From: Penium margaritaceum
Lineage: Eukaryota; Streptophyta; Zygnematophyceae; Desmidiales; Peniaceae
DNA length: 64,000 nucleotides
Direction of reading: 5' to 3'
Assembly: GCA_023375785.1 (NCBI GenBank)
Contig: SZWC01003874.1
Location: 96,392-160,391 of the forward strand
Shown: one piece after another, positions 1-11,264 of the stretch
How the letters are laid out: every line of letters starts with the position of its first letter
Position numbering within the stretch: the stretch's first letter is position 1
Notes under the pieces: generated by a model
Told to the model about the DNA's origin: nothing
The model's input: the letters and a program-made list of their open reading frames with translations, nothing else
The model's database searches: none
Position numbers and translations under genes: made by a program

Positions 1-905
1 TCCTCTCCCCCTCCCCCCCCCTTTTTTTTTTCTTTTTGGCTGCCTGGCTCGACCCTCGCGGCGAGTTCGTCGATTGGACGAGCTCGCTGATCGGCAGGCT
101 CGCTGATCACCGCGAGCTCGCCGCGGGAAGCTGCAAGGCAGCTTCCTTCCTGTCGCAATGGGGGCAGCAGCAGGTGCTGCTGCCGCCTTGGCTGCCCCTG
201 CTGTGCGTGCTGCTGCTGCTATGCGCGTGTGCAGCTGCGGCTACACGCTGCACCTGCTCGCCGCCGCCTATGCTGTTGCTACTGCTGCCGTGTGGTGCTG
301 CTGCTGCTGCAGCTACTATGGCAGCTGCAAGGCGGTGCTACGCACTGCTGCTACACGCAGCTGCTACACACTACTGCCAGGCTGTTGTGCAGCGGCTACT
401 GGCACGCTGCTGTTGCGTTGTCCTGCTACTGCAACACGGCTGCTGGTGAGTAGCCGCGCGGCTGCTGCTGTTGCTGCTGCCACGAGGCTGCTACGTAGCA
501 GCTGCTCGCACACTGCTGTTACGGTGCCATGCTGCTGTGCTGCCCTGCTGCCGCTGCACAGCTGCTGGTGAGTAGCCGTGTGGCTACTGCTGCTGCTGCG
601 CGACGGCTCAGCTGCGTGGCTGCGATTGCTACTGCCGCATTGGCTGTGGTGGCTGCGGCTGCTGCTGCCTCCCCGGCTGCTGTGGCTGCTGCCGTCGCTG
701 GTTGCTACTGTTGCACGCGGCTCAAACGGCCGCTGCCATTGCCGATGTTGCGTGCTGTTGCTGCCGTTGCCTCTGCTGCAACGTACCTGTGATGGGTCCT
801 CCCAGGACTTGCAGCTGCTTCTGTGGGTGGCTACTGCTGCTGCCACTCACTGCTGCTACTACTGTTGCATCTCTGTTGTACACCAGCGCGAGCTGTGGCT
901 CGCCT
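1..905 (-). other. CTG-rich leader of a minus-strand copia-like element (Z)
   Basis: Low-complexity sequence built from CTG, GCT and CTA triplets. Read from the minus strand it is CAG-rich, and open frames in any direction give only Ala/Leu/Cys or Ser/Gln runs, so I do not call a protein. It ends exactly at a minus-strand tRNA primer site (906-917), so it is best read as the untranslated leader and start of gag of an element whose body lies beyond the left edge. Comparable CAG/CTG-rich leaders follow the primer sites of P1 and H2 in this window. Confidence 0.5.
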
Positions 906-917
906 GCTCTGATACCA
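906..917 (-). other. Primer-binding site of element Z
   Basis: GCTCTGATACCA on the plus strand is the complement of TGGTATCAGAGC, the classic site for the 3' end of initiator tRNA-Met. It puts the 5' LTR of a minus-strand element immediately to the right. Confidence 0.75.
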
Positions 918-1390
918 AGAGAAACTTCCTGGAAGCTTCCTAACCGCTTGCCACTTAACTAAGCGTCAACGCTCAATCAGTGTGTGACGATAGTCACAAG
1001 TCACGCACGAAACTTCAAGGGTCTGGGTAGGGACACATGCAGAGTGTCAGGAAGCTCAATATGAATATAATTTCAGAGAGAGAATGACAACTGAGCAACA
1101 ATCAGCCTAAATAGTTGCTGGCCGCCTAGAGTCGCTAGGGGCGACGGTATCTTTGTACCTGCTCAAACTGGCCTAAAACCACAGTTTTGGCCGTAACTCA
1201 CTGCTCAGGTGTCAGAATCGCGCGCTGTCTGTATCCGAACGCACAGAACGATGAGATCTATGCAACGGACCCATGCAAGGTGGGTTTGCATCATCCAGAC
1301 AGAAATAGCAAGCAAAACAAGAAAATCGGCCAAAATGGCCTGTCCACCGAGAAAGCTGTAGAGCACTCTGAACTGCACTGAGAGCACCCA
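918..1390 (-). repeat. Putative 5' LTR of element Z (right limit uncertain)
   Basis: Begins right after the primer site. Its start (GAAACTTCCTGGAAGCTTCC) is like the sequence after the H2 primer site at 61,481 (GAAGCTTCCTGGAAGCTCCC), and weaker similarity runs on for roughly 100-150 bases. The right end is a guess because no second copy is in the window. Confidence 0.4.
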
Positions 1391-1459
1391 TAAATGTACG
1401 AGTGTAGTACCAAGACGTCAGCGTGTGCTTTCCACGACAGGAAGCACACCAAAGTCGCA

Positions 1460-2087
1460 GGTCTCCTCATCGCACCGGTACAGGCTACCGGGTGCGTGGG
1501 TCTCGACCACCGAGAAAATTCCAGCAATGGCAGACCAGCCAGTCAGGCTGTAGAGACGCATCATCTGCGTGACTCCTGTCATGTCGTAGCTGCTGGATAA
1601 GTCCCTGGACGATCCGGAGTCCCGTCGGGTCGTCACGACCTCCAATGCGGCCGCCGCTCACCATCAGCTCCGGGTGCTCCCGTAGCTGCCACGGCCATGG
1701 CTCGTGACGGGTGGAAGCCACACACACCAACTCCCCCTGGATGACACATCCGTCAACACCACAATGGCTGAGAAAAGACAGGACAGGATGGCAAGGGTAA
1801 CCAATCATGGCGAGCACTGATCAAGCATACCACAGCACAGGGTCTCCTCGTGACAATGGTGCATCCCACCAAGTGCCCGGGTCTCGACCATGCAAAAAGT
1901 CACTCACACACCTACGTGTCAAACATCATGCAAGAGATACAGAGAGACAAGGTCTCATCGTGACCCCGGTAAATGTCCCGGGTGTCCGGGTCTCGACCAC
2001 ACAATGCATGGATCATACATAACACATGGAGGCAATGGGTCTCCACGTCACACTGGTACCAGTCATCAGGTGCACGGGTCTCGACCA
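1460..2087. repeat. Four dispersed copies of a 50-bp repeat
   Basis: Copies lie at 1,460-1,509, 1,841-1,890, 1,951-2,000 and 2,038-2,087. Each is exactly 50 bp, starts GGTCTC or GGGTCTC, and ends TCTCGACCA, with a diverged GGT-rich middle. Spacers are 331, 60 and 37 bp. The stretch has no convincing gene; it lies left of the H1 reverse-transcriptase fragment. Confidence 0.7.
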
Positions 2088-2149
2088 GCATAACCTCAAC
2101 CGGAGTATCGTGCCAGACACAAACTAACCACGCTGTCTTCAGAAGGGTG

Positions 2150-2917
2150 TCAGGCCAAAGCCCACACACAAACACCAATAACTCTCAGATAGTCAGTCCC
2201 ATCCACCGTCTCTCCCAGCTTAGACACGTCTAGTGACTTCAGCAGTGTCTGGCCCGCTAGGTTGAAGGGGTGGAGGATGAAGGAACTGATGACAACAGAG
2301 ATGCAAAGTGCTCCCCCACGATGGGTACATATGCAGTCTGGTGAACATGTAGTAAGCGTCGCGAGCGGTCGCACTCCAGTTGCATACTTAGGGGACACGA
2401 GCAGGGCCAAGATCCTTCATATGTATGCCAACTGCAACAAAGTCTTTACGAATCGGACAACAATGATGGGGGAAGCAATGAGCAGGTCACTAAAATACAC
2501 GAGGATGGCCACAAGGGGAGCAGAGGGAGCACCAAAAACCAAGTCAGGATCAACAATGCTCCTACGAAATCCGCTCTTCTCCAGCGTGGAGGGAATTGCC
2601 TGGTTCCAAAAGCGGGGGGACTGTTTGAGTCCATACAGAGCCTTGCGGAGGCGCCACACTCTGTTGCTTCCATCTCTGAAGCCAAGGGGTTGGAGGATGT
2701 AAACTTCATCTTCAAGTCTCCCATAAAAAAAGACATTGTTGACATCCGTTTGTTCCAAATCCCAGTTACGCTGGGCCATAAAGCTAAGAAGGGTTCTAGC
2801 GGTGGTGTATGAGCCGACTTGAGCAAGCGTCTCATCAAAGTCAATGTCCGGAATCTGGGAGAATCCCTTGGCAGTGAGCCAAGCCTTGTAGTGATCGACG
2901 TTGCTGTCTGGCTTCTG
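2150..2917 (-). pseudogene. H1 copia reverse transcriptase, C-terminal two thirds (broken)
   Basis: Minus-strand RT segment with copia landmarks in order: KAWLTAKGFSQ, DVNNVFF, WRLRKALYGLKQSPR, and the connection-domain motif KLGETVDGTDYLRVIG near the left end. The catalytic YVDD is changed to YFSD and the frame shifts after it. It stops abruptly near 2,150 without an RNase H. The missing upstream part (codons for FAKWVYRQRLRQ) lies at 19,762-19,924, and the two join without loss once P1 is removed, so this is one gene split by an insertion. Confidence 0.85.
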
Positions 2918-3002
2918 TTGGTTTTCGTGCATCTCTCATTGTACTCTGTTCTGTCCTCCCGGCTTGTGTACATCGGCGTGCAGATGACTGACGGCGAGTC
3001 TC
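2916..3002 (+). repeat. P1 5' LTR, first part
   Basis: Nearly identical to 18,913-18,998, the start of the P1 3' LTR (TGTTGGTTTTCGTGCATCTC onward). The rest of this LTR resumes at 11,265 on the far side of M1. Confidence 0.85.
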
Positions 3003-3608
3003 GTAGTTACCAGGCAGCTTCCAAGGGTACACGTATGTGAGACAAAGGTGATGCACTGCAAGCACACGGGATGCCATAGATATGGAAAGCTTGCCTTCAT
3101 AGCTCAGTTGGAGAAACAGAGTGTGGAAGTTAGTGAGTGAAGTGGAGAGAGCGAGACTTTGCAACCAGTAAGCGTGCACTCGTAGCGTGCATCACACCCG
3201 AGCGAGCACACACTGCCACCCGGGGGTCGAGCCCGACCGCTTGGCATAAAACCAAATGGCGGCTACTCACCAATGGTTGGGTGAACCTGGCATGGTGGCC
3301 CCTAAAGGATCAGCACCCGGAAAATGCAGCTCCCCCAAAACACTCAAGGCAAGCAAAACATGATGCAGAGCACGTCAGTAAGAATGTACGGGTCCTAGAA
3401 TTTTCCACATGAGATGATGAATCAAGTTTTGGCCATGTACGTGCCAGAGTGCACGCCTGGGTTTGGGTCAAGTCGCCAGAGACGCCAGCCATGGTAGGTT
3501 TGCTTGACGTCTTCCCAGGTAAGGCCACGCCATTCAATCTGTACATGTGTGTGCATGGAGGAGGGGACGAGAGGGCATAGAGATGTGAGTGGCCAACGAA
3601 CTTCAACA
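3003..3608 (-). repeat. M1 3' LTR
   Basis: Long direct repeat of 10,652-11,264. On the minus strand it starts TGTTGAAG directly after a purine tract, which fixes this boundary. Its other end reads GGTAACTAC. Confidence 0.9.
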
Positions 3609-3618
3609 CTCCCCCATG
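3609..3618 (-). other. M1 polypurine tract
   Basis: On the minus strand ATGGGGGAG lies directly before the LTR start TGTTGAAG. It primes plus-strand DNA synthesis in LTR elements. P1 has the near-identical ATGGGAGAG before TGTTGG. Confidence 0.75.
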
Positions 3619-3691
3619 ACCCGTAGTCAACCACCCCACACCCACGAGGCCTCAAGAGGATGAGATAAGCAGAGAGGACACACAGAATCAC

Positions 3692-6600
3692 TCAACCCGG
3701 GTCGTGAGGACAGATGAGACCAACTGAATGAACAACACTTTTGAAAACATTGCGACCGAGTGCTTTGGTGAGGAAATATTCTCTCTGGGAACGGGTGTCC
3801 ACCCATGCAACCTGGACAACGCCAATGGCAATGCACTCACATACGAAATGATGCTCCACATTGATGTGCTTGGTGCGGGAGTGATGCATGCCACTATTCT
3901 CGGCAATGGCCTTTGGTGCTTTGATTGTCACAACGCAGAGTGATGCAACGGATGGAGACGTGCAATTGCTGCAGGAGACGACACAGCCAAACAGCCTCAC
4001 ACGCGCCTGCGCCAAGAGCAACATACTCAGCCTCAGCCGTGCTGCGCGCAACACACCCTTGTTTGCCACTTTTCCACGAGACAGCAGTTCCACCAACCAT
4101 GAAGATGTATTCTGTTCAGCTGCGTGCATCTGAATCGTGAGCCCAGTCACTGTCAGTGAAGCCATCAACCACAAGAGAGGGTTGTGCACGAAAGTAGAGA
4201 CCGACACGTGGAGTGGAGAGTGCATAGCGGACGACCCGTAGAGCGGCCTCCAGATTCCTCACACGTGGACATTGAGAGAACTGTGACAGGAAGTTGACGG
4301 CAAATGCCACATCAGCACGTGTGGTGATGGCGAGGTACATCAGTGAGCCAATGACTCGAAGGTAGTCAGTCACATCCACTGTCTCCCCCAGCTTCGAGAG
4401 GTCCGGGGATTTCAGTAGTGACTGCCCTGCGGGAGTCATGGGTGTAGAAGCGGTGGGAATGGCAGTGAGAAGTGGACTGAAGCGCTCCCCTAGACTGCAG
4501 ACGTACGCAACCTGGTGCACGTGCAGAGTGCGACGTGCGCGGTTTCGCTTGAGCTCCATGCCCAAGAAGACACGGGCCGGACCCAAATCTTTCATCTTGT
4601 AGGCTGCCTATAGAAGGGATTTAGCAGCAGAGACCGTGGACGTGTCGGAAGATGCAATGAGGAGATCATCAACATATACCAAAATGGCAACCACCGGCTT
4701 GAAGGGGGGACTAAGTTATCAGAGCATGGTCCACAGGGCTCCTCCTAAAGCCTCCTTTCTCCAAGGTTGCTGTGATCTTTTGATTCCAGCAACGTGGGGA
4801 CTGCTTGAGCCCGTAGAGGGCCTTGCGCAGCCGCCACACACGGTTTGTCCCATCCGAGAAACCGGGCGGTTTCACCATGTAAATCTCCTCACCCAACTTG
4901 CCATGGAAGAAGGCGTTATTGACATCCATCTGCTCCAGTTCCCAGTCATGCTGAGCGACTAGGCTGAGCAATGCCCTGGCAGTGGTGTAGCGGCCAACTG
5001 GTGCGAACGTCTCGTCAAAGTCCACGCCAGAAATCTGTGAGAACCCTTTCGTCGTGAGTCGCGCTTTGTACCGTTCTACAGTGTTGTCAAGATTGAGTTT
5101 GCGACGATACACCCACTTAGCTGCGACAGCTTTGCGGCTTGGGGGTAGATCCACCAGATCGTATACACTGTGCTTTGATAGTGCATCAAGCTCAGCCTTC
5201 ATGGCCTGCTCCCATAGTGGGGAGTCAGTAGTTGCACCCGCTGCCTGCACAGTTAAGGATTCAGGTGGAAGAGGAGAGAGACCGGCAGTAGCGAAGCACG
5301 AAGCAAGATAACCAGCGACGGACGACGAGAGGGCGGAGTGAAATTCTTGTTCAACAAGAGATTAGCCAAGGGAAGTGCTGGGGTTAACGACGGAGACAGC
5401 GGATGACAAGCCAGAGGTCACAAGACCAAGGGCACAAAGACCAGGGTCACCATAGACAACAGGGTGAGACTGGGAGGGGAGGGAACGAAGGCGACCTCCA
5501 CGTGTGTAGGGTGAGACAGGGGGAATAGACCGTGCAGGAGTGGATTGCTCCGGAGAGGGAGTAGGAGAGGCGGGGTGTGCAGTGACTGCAGGAGAGGCTG
5601 GATGCACGACAGCGACAGGAGAGGCTGTGTGCGGGGCAATAGTAGGAGATGGAGAGGAGGCAGAGGGAAGAGACGGCAGAGGAGACGCTGGCGGTGAGAC
5701 TGGTGTAGCAGAGCCAGAGTGTGGAGAGACAGAGGACAACGGAGGCCCCAACAGGGGAGCCGAAGGCTCAGAGCCGGGCAGAGAGGAAACCGATGGACGA
5801 ACAGAGGGGGGAGAAGAGATCCCAAGTGGGGAAGACATACCACTCCCACCCCGACAGGGCGGAGAGAGGGACCCGACGACGCGAGGTGCGTCGCGTTCAA
5901 ACAAGTGCTCGAAGAACAGAGCATCACAGGACTCAATGACACGACTACGCGAAGGATCCCAAAAGCGCCAGGCTTTGGAGAAAGGGGAGACCCCAAGGAA
6001 GATACACAGGCGACCGCGGGGGGACAGTTTCCCATCCCATTGGTCGGCCGGGAGCCAGACAGAAGCAAGACTCCCCCAAACACAGGCAAGGCGCAAGTCT
6101 GCACGCCAACCCATCCAGCGTTCGAAGGGAGTGACCGTGTGGGACATAGGGCCATGAGGAACCCGGTTCCACACCCAAGTCATGTAGGACATGGCCTCAA
6201 AGGAGAACAAGGGGGATTGACCGGAGGCAGAAAGGAGAGCGTGCACACCATCAGCAAGGGTGCGATTCCAGCACTCAGACACACCGTTTTGCTGGGGGGT
6301 GTAGGGAGCCGTGCATTCAACTCGGACACCGTGAGACTCAAGGAAGCGAGAGGTGGTACCAAGAAACTCACCCCCTCGGTCACTGCGAAACACACACAGG
6401 GAGCGAAGACACGCACACTAGGCTTGGGGAAGCCACGGTTCAAGCACGTCAGTGACCCCACTTTTGTGATGGAGAGCAAAGACCCAGCGGTATCGAGAGA
6501 AGTCATCAGTAATACAGAGAACGTAGCGACCAAGACCACCAAGAAAGGCGTGGGGAAGAGGACCTATCACGTCAGCATGAACAAGCTCGAGAGGGTGAGA

Positions 6601-7410
6601 GGAGCTGGACTCGGAGGTGGAGAATGGAGAGCGGTGCATCTTGCCAGTGGCACAGTCCAGACATCTTGAGGAGCAAGGAGGGGCAAAGGTGGCCGGGTCA
6701 AGGTCCACAGCAGGCTGAAGACGCAGGAGACGCTGGATGGCAGCAGTGTGAATGTGGCAAAGCCGACGATGCAAGAGGTCGACATGGGCAGGTGACAAGG
6801 AGGGCGCGACATGAGCAAGAGCATAGGCAGCGGAAGACGACGGGAGGGACAGCGGCACGCAAAACAGGAGTTCACAGCGCACGCCACGAAGCACAACACG
6901 GCCAGACGAGTGGCGAGAGATCGAGGCAAGGCCGCGGCTGGACGAGAAGTCCATGCCCTGATCGTCAAGGGTGGTCACAACGAGCATGATGACCTCAAGG
7001 TCAGGGACATTGAGCACGTCGGGGAGATAGACGGTGCCACCAGGACCAACAAACTTAACGACACCAACGCCATGAACAGGAAGAAGTTGGCCGGAGCCAG
7101 TAAGAACAGAGTGAACAGAGCCAACAAGACCAAGAGAGGCAAAGGAGGTGCGGCACGAAGTCATGTGATGGGTGGCCCCAGAATCAATAATCCAGAGGCC
7201 AGGGGCCACACGAGTGGAAGGAAGAACAAGACAGACGGCAACAGTGCCACAAATAGACGAAGCTGTACCGAGACGTGTAGGGAACGGGTGAGTATGCCAG
7301 TCCTCAATCCAGTCACAAGCATCAGGCAGGTCCCCTTGCACTTGACCAGACACCGCACCCCGGAGGGTGGTGTCAGACGCACAGACAGACACACGACATT
7401 GGCCACTCAC
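3692..7410 (-). pseudogene. M1 pol: protease, integrase, RT, RNase H (broken)
   Basis: Domains in order on the minus strand. The aspartic protease motif WIIDSGATHHM is near 7,180. The GAG-pre-integrase zinc module (LLHRRLCHIH then CLDCATGK) is followed by the integrase (LVHADVIGPLP; MFRSDRGGEF; TPQQNGVSECWNR). A Ser/Pro-rich linker spans about 5,900-5,400. RT follows (VYRRKLNLDNTVERYKARL, ALYGLKQSPRCWNQ, YVDD near 4,670), then connection, then RNase H ([31 protein letters not shown]), ending in TGA at 3,692. The frame shifts near 4,700 and again near 3,950, and the integrase is interrupted near 6,400. The catalytic YVDD is intact, so most losses are recent-looking point damage. Confidence 0.9.
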
Positions 7411-7559
7411 ACTCTCACCTCCATGAGAGCGAAGGTGAAGAAGTTCTGCGAGGCGGCATTCAAGGACACGCTCCTCGTCATGACAGTCGGAGGAGCGGTC
7501 AGAGGAACGGTCTGAGGAGCGATCTAACAGGTGGCCATCGTCGCGCGTCCAAGAAGGTG

Positions 7560-9015
7560 CGGCGTAGTGGAAGGTTGGTGGCCCTTAGTAAGGAGGACCA
7601 CTTGGGGGCAAAATCCAACCCCAAGGACTGGGAGGTGAAGGAGATGATTGAAGCAGGGCAGATGTGGAGGGAAGAGCAGAGGCTGAAGAGGAAGAGGAAG
7701 GGGAGCCAGTTGTCACAGCTGCAGCTACGGATGAGGGAGTGATCCCAGTGTGTGCCCAATGAGAACGCATAGAGGATGCCAGACGAGCATCATCGTGTGG
7801 TGCCGGACACTTGGGCGCAGAGTGCCCGGTAGCGCCGCAGTTCCAGCCAGTGACGTCGGTGCTGGTGGTGGAGCCGGCGGAGAACCTACCACCCCGGCCA
7901 CCCCCACGTCGTTTGCCACCACCACGGCCACCACCACGGCCACCATCACGGTTCGAGCCACCACCCCCACCGCGAGAAGCCGTCTATCTGGAGTGAGCGA
8001 CGGCGGGGGTGGCGGTGACTGAGGAGGGGGGAGTTTTTGCTACAGAAGAGGACGAGGTGGTGGTCACTGCAGTGAGCGCAGTACGATGCATGCACTTGTT
8101 TTGCAGATTGTTCCACCAATCTGTAAGGCAAGAGGCAGTGAAGTCGTAGAGAGGTCCAATCCCTGGGGGCGTGTCTGCAGGGAGTGGCGTGGAGGCAGGG
8201 CGCTCAAGCTCTGCCTAAGAGACGTGCAAGTAAAGATCCGAGAGTTCAGGAATCAGCCCGGCAACAATGGACAGGCAGGCTGATAGAGGTCCAGGAGCGG
8301 CCTTGCCGAGGTCGCACAGCAAGCGCAGGCTCCTAGCCCAGTACTCATCGGCAGTCTCATCAGCCCGCATCTGCAAGGTGTTCAACTTCACGGTAAGGAC
8401 ACTCTGGGCTGCATGCCTAGTGACTGTCTTGTGACGGCAAATGAGAGAGTATGCGCCGACGGGGTCGGCCAGTGTGCCTCGGATGGGGTCTGCATTGTAC
8501 GTACCAATGTCATCAAGGAGGGTCTCTGGTCCAGCATTGATGAGGGAGTGGACAGCACGAGCCGCCTCCGCCGGTTGCGGAACAAATGGTGCCTTAGGTG
8601 GGGATTAGTACTCCCACAGCAGTTCCCCTTGGGCCCACGCGCTGAATCACGTTTCCCAGGAGGTGAAAGTGAGTTTGGATGTGAAATGTGGTGGTGGAGT
8701 CTCAAAGTCCTTGTGCCGTGCGGGTAGAAGTGCCCGAGCTAAAGTAGCTGCTGAGAGGGAGGGTGAAGAGGAATTGGGGACAGCACCACTGGGAGGTACG
8801 GAGGAGTCAGCAGATGCTGTGTCATCAACAGGAAGGACAGCGTCAAGAGCAGGTACAATCTGTAGACGCTCTATCACTAGGGTTGTCACTGTGGTGGCTA
8901 ACTCATGCTGTGCCTTGTTGTTCCTGTGCAGTTCATCTTTGGTTTGGCGTCATGTCGCATGTGCCTCACTAAGGGCGGCTTGAAGAGCCTCTATTGTTTC
9001 CTCTGGTCCTGGCAT
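7560..9015 (-). pseudogene. M1 gag (broken)
   Basis: Starts at ATG 9,015 with a heptad-rich N-terminus (EETIEALQAALSEAHAT, then KDELHRNNKAQHELATTV) that looks like a coiled coil. The capsid-like segment follows (KDFETPPPHFTSKLTFTSWE; ADEYWARSLRLLCDLG; LTDWWNNLQNK), then a Gly/Arg-rich nucleic-acid-binding stretch and a zinc knuckle near 7,810-7,850 (NCGATGHSAPKC) whose first cysteine is now Gly. In-frame stops include a TGA at an expected Arg codon just after HAT and TAG/TGA codons in the capsid. Gag packages the element RNA. The start overlaps the 3' end of the upstream extra frame by about 45 nt in another phase. Confidence 0.8.
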
Positions 9016-10006
9016 GGTAGGAGTGAGTAGGAAGAGAGAGGGATATAACGCGTGAACGTGCAATGGAGGGTGCAAAGTGTAGAGGATGCTCACCGACATG
9101 GTGGCGGGGCAGTAGGGCGAAGAGAGGCGCCACCACCGCTGCGGCCGAGGAGAAGAGAACCGCGATCCACCCTGCAACTGCCACGGTGAGGCAGAGGAGT
9201 CCAGTAAGGGTAGCCCCAGCCACTGCTGCTGATGCTGATGCAACCAAGACCCCTGTAGTAACGTGCGGTGTCAGCTCCCGCGAAGCACCAGTAGGGGTTA
9301 GAACTGCAGATGTTGTAGAGGCTCAAATGGAGCCGACGGCTGCTGCAGTGGAGTCGGCAGCAGATGATGTGGCAGTGCCAACGGCGGCTGCAGCTGCAGT
9401 GATCTGTGTGGCAATGTTAGCAGCTGGAGCAGCAAGCACTGTGAGAGAGGTTGCTGTGTGTGCGTAGGCTTTGGCTGCATGGCCCACTGCAGTTTGGGTG
9501 GGAGCCTTGCATGCATGAGCAGTGGCAGCAAAGGTTGTTGCAGCTCCTGCTACGGCGTCTAGAATGGCGCCCGCGAGGCCAACTGAGTCGGTGTGGACTG
9601 GAAGAAGAGGAATTACACTAGGAACTTCAGGGGCCGGCGCTGGCTTAGCGGATGCAGCTGGGGCAGAAGAGGGAGCTGACGTGGTGTTGGAGGCAGATGC
9701 GGTGTTGGGTGACTGTGGACCTGTAGGTGGTTGCATGGTTGAGAGACGTGGCGGTGACGGAGGCAGGTCGTCGACCGTGTACACTTGTCGGTTAATTTCC
9801 TCTTCTCGTGCAGCCGCTTCCCCCTCGTGCTCCTCTCTCCAATAGACAGGATCAAGCATGCGGTACCATAAGGGTGTGTCGTTGTCTGGAGGCGAGGGGG
9901 GGTCGAAGAGACGAGGGTCCTCCCAACCACGGCCGGTGTTGCGTTTAGCTGTTCGAGGAGAGTCAGGTTCCTCGTCTGGAGGCCCGTCAAACGGTGGGGA
10001 ATCCAA
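8969..10006 (-). pseudogene. M1 extra ORF upstream of gag, with a transmembrane segment
   Basis: One minus-strand frame of about 345 codons lies between the 5' LTR/primer site and gag and is broken only by a TGA at 9,323-9,325. The N-terminal third is acidic and Pro-rich (DGPPDEEPDSPRT; DNDTPLWYRMLDPVYW). The middle is Ala/Thr-rich with SVIPLL, ILDAVAGAATTFAATA and NIATQITAAA. The last 90 codons contain a long hydrophobic run (GLLCLTVAVAGWIAVLFSS and onward, about codons 260-300) that should span a membrane. No ATG is seen at the 5' end: the frame opens after TAA with an ACG where a start might be, and the first ATG is at 9,859. Similar blocks occur in element Cf at 40.7-41.2 kb. I do not recognise a family. 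It could be an envelope-like or accessory protein, or an N-terminal gag extension. Confidence 0.6.
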
Positions 10007-10639
10007 CGTGACTGCTTAGAATGGCTACAAGGAGGCCTCGATGTGCAGTTGCTTCTGAGCACAGTAGGTAGGGTCTGCGGGACGCAGATCAGTCCTACGG
10101 AGACCGGGGGAAGTCGAGAGGAGAGAGCAGCCGAGAAGGGCTGAGGACAGCTGAGGGGTGCAGTCAAGAGTAGCTGGACACGGTGGAGGACAGGGAGCAG
10201 CCGAGAGCAGTTGCACAACTGGCCACGAGCACCCGAGAGTGGTGGGGTGCAGCTGAGAGTAGCTGCGGGCTTAGAGCAGCCCAGTGCAATTAGAAGGGAG
10301 CGAAGGACAGCCGAGAGAGCTGCCGTGTGCCGAACACAGCTGAGAGAGCAGTGCGAGCCGAGAATGACCTAGAGTTAGGACTGCCAGAAGGCAGCCGGGT
10401 GGATGGCGAGGACCGTCCGCAGTTCATCGTCCGCGGGTGTGGATGATGATGATGTGAGACTGCTGAGAGAGGCTCACGTGAGGACCGTGGCACTGTGAGG
10501 TGCTACTGCTCAGTTCCGAAGAAACACGCAATGAAAAGACATTGCTGAGGTGGGATTTACCGGGCCAACATGGCCACGGATGTGTGATGAGCCGAGACTA
10601 GGACCAGGATCGTTGAGCGGCGGAGAGAGATCCTCACTT

Positions 10640-10651
10640 GCTCTGATACTA
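10640..10651 (-). other. M1 primer-binding site
   Basis: GCTCTGATACTA on the plus strand, complement TAGTATCAGAGC, differs by one transition from the initiator tRNA-Met site TGGTATCAGAGC and touches the LTR start at 10,652. Confidence 0.8.
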
Positions 10652-11264
10652 GTAGTTACCAGGCAGCTTCATAGGGTACACGTGTGTGAGACAGAGGGGA
10701 TGCACTGCAAGCACACGGGACGCCAAAGATGTGGATAGCTTGCCTTCATAGCTCAGTTGGAGAAACAGAGTACGGAAGTTAGTGAGTGAAGTGGAGAGAG
10801 CGAGACTTAGCAACCGGTGAGCGTGCACTTGTAGCGAGCATCACACCCGAGCGAGCACACACTGCCACCCGGGGGTCGAGCCCGACCGCTTGGCATAAAA
10901 CCAAACGGCGACTACTCACCAATGGTCGGGTGAACCCGGCATGGTGGCCCCCTAAGGATCAATACCCGGAAAATGCAGCTCCCCCAAAACACTCAAGGCA
11001 AGCAAAACATGATGTAGAGCACATCAGTAAGAATGTACGGGTCCTAGAATTTTCCACATGAGATGACGAATCAAGTTGTGGCCATGTACGTGCCAGAGTG
11101 CACGCCTAGGTTGAGTATTTGGGTCAAGTCGCCAGAGACGCCAGCCATGGTAGGTTTTCTTGACGTCTTCCCAGGTAAGGCCACATCAGTCAATCTGTAC
11201 ATGTGTGTGCATGGAGGAGGAGACGAGAGGGCAAAGAGATGTGAGTAGCCAATGAAATTCAACA
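10652..11264 (-). repeat. M1 5' LTR
   Basis: Direct repeat of 3,003-3,608, with scattered substitutions and small indels. It ends with the same AATTCAACA/ACTTCAACA boundary. It should carry the element's promoter, but I cannot point to a definite TATA box. Confidence 0.9.

Larger units (their letters stand above)
3003..11264 (-). mobile_element. Copia LTR retrotransposon M1
   Basis: Minus-strand element with two long LTRs (3,003-3,608 and 10,652-11,264), primer site at 10,640-10,651, an extra frame upstream of gag, gag, protease, integrase, RT with intact YVDD, RNase H, and a purine tract next to the 3' LTR. It interrupts the left LTR of P1; I see no clean 5-bp target duplication (left flank GTCTC, right flank GCTGC), so the ends may have been trimmed. 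Stops and two or three frameshifts show it is inactive. Confidence 0.9.

Noticed and set aside
8969-9247. Calling the hydrophobic M1 leader frame a viral envelope protein
   Set aside because: No cleavage site, cysteine pattern or fusion motif is visible; only a membrane segment can be supported.
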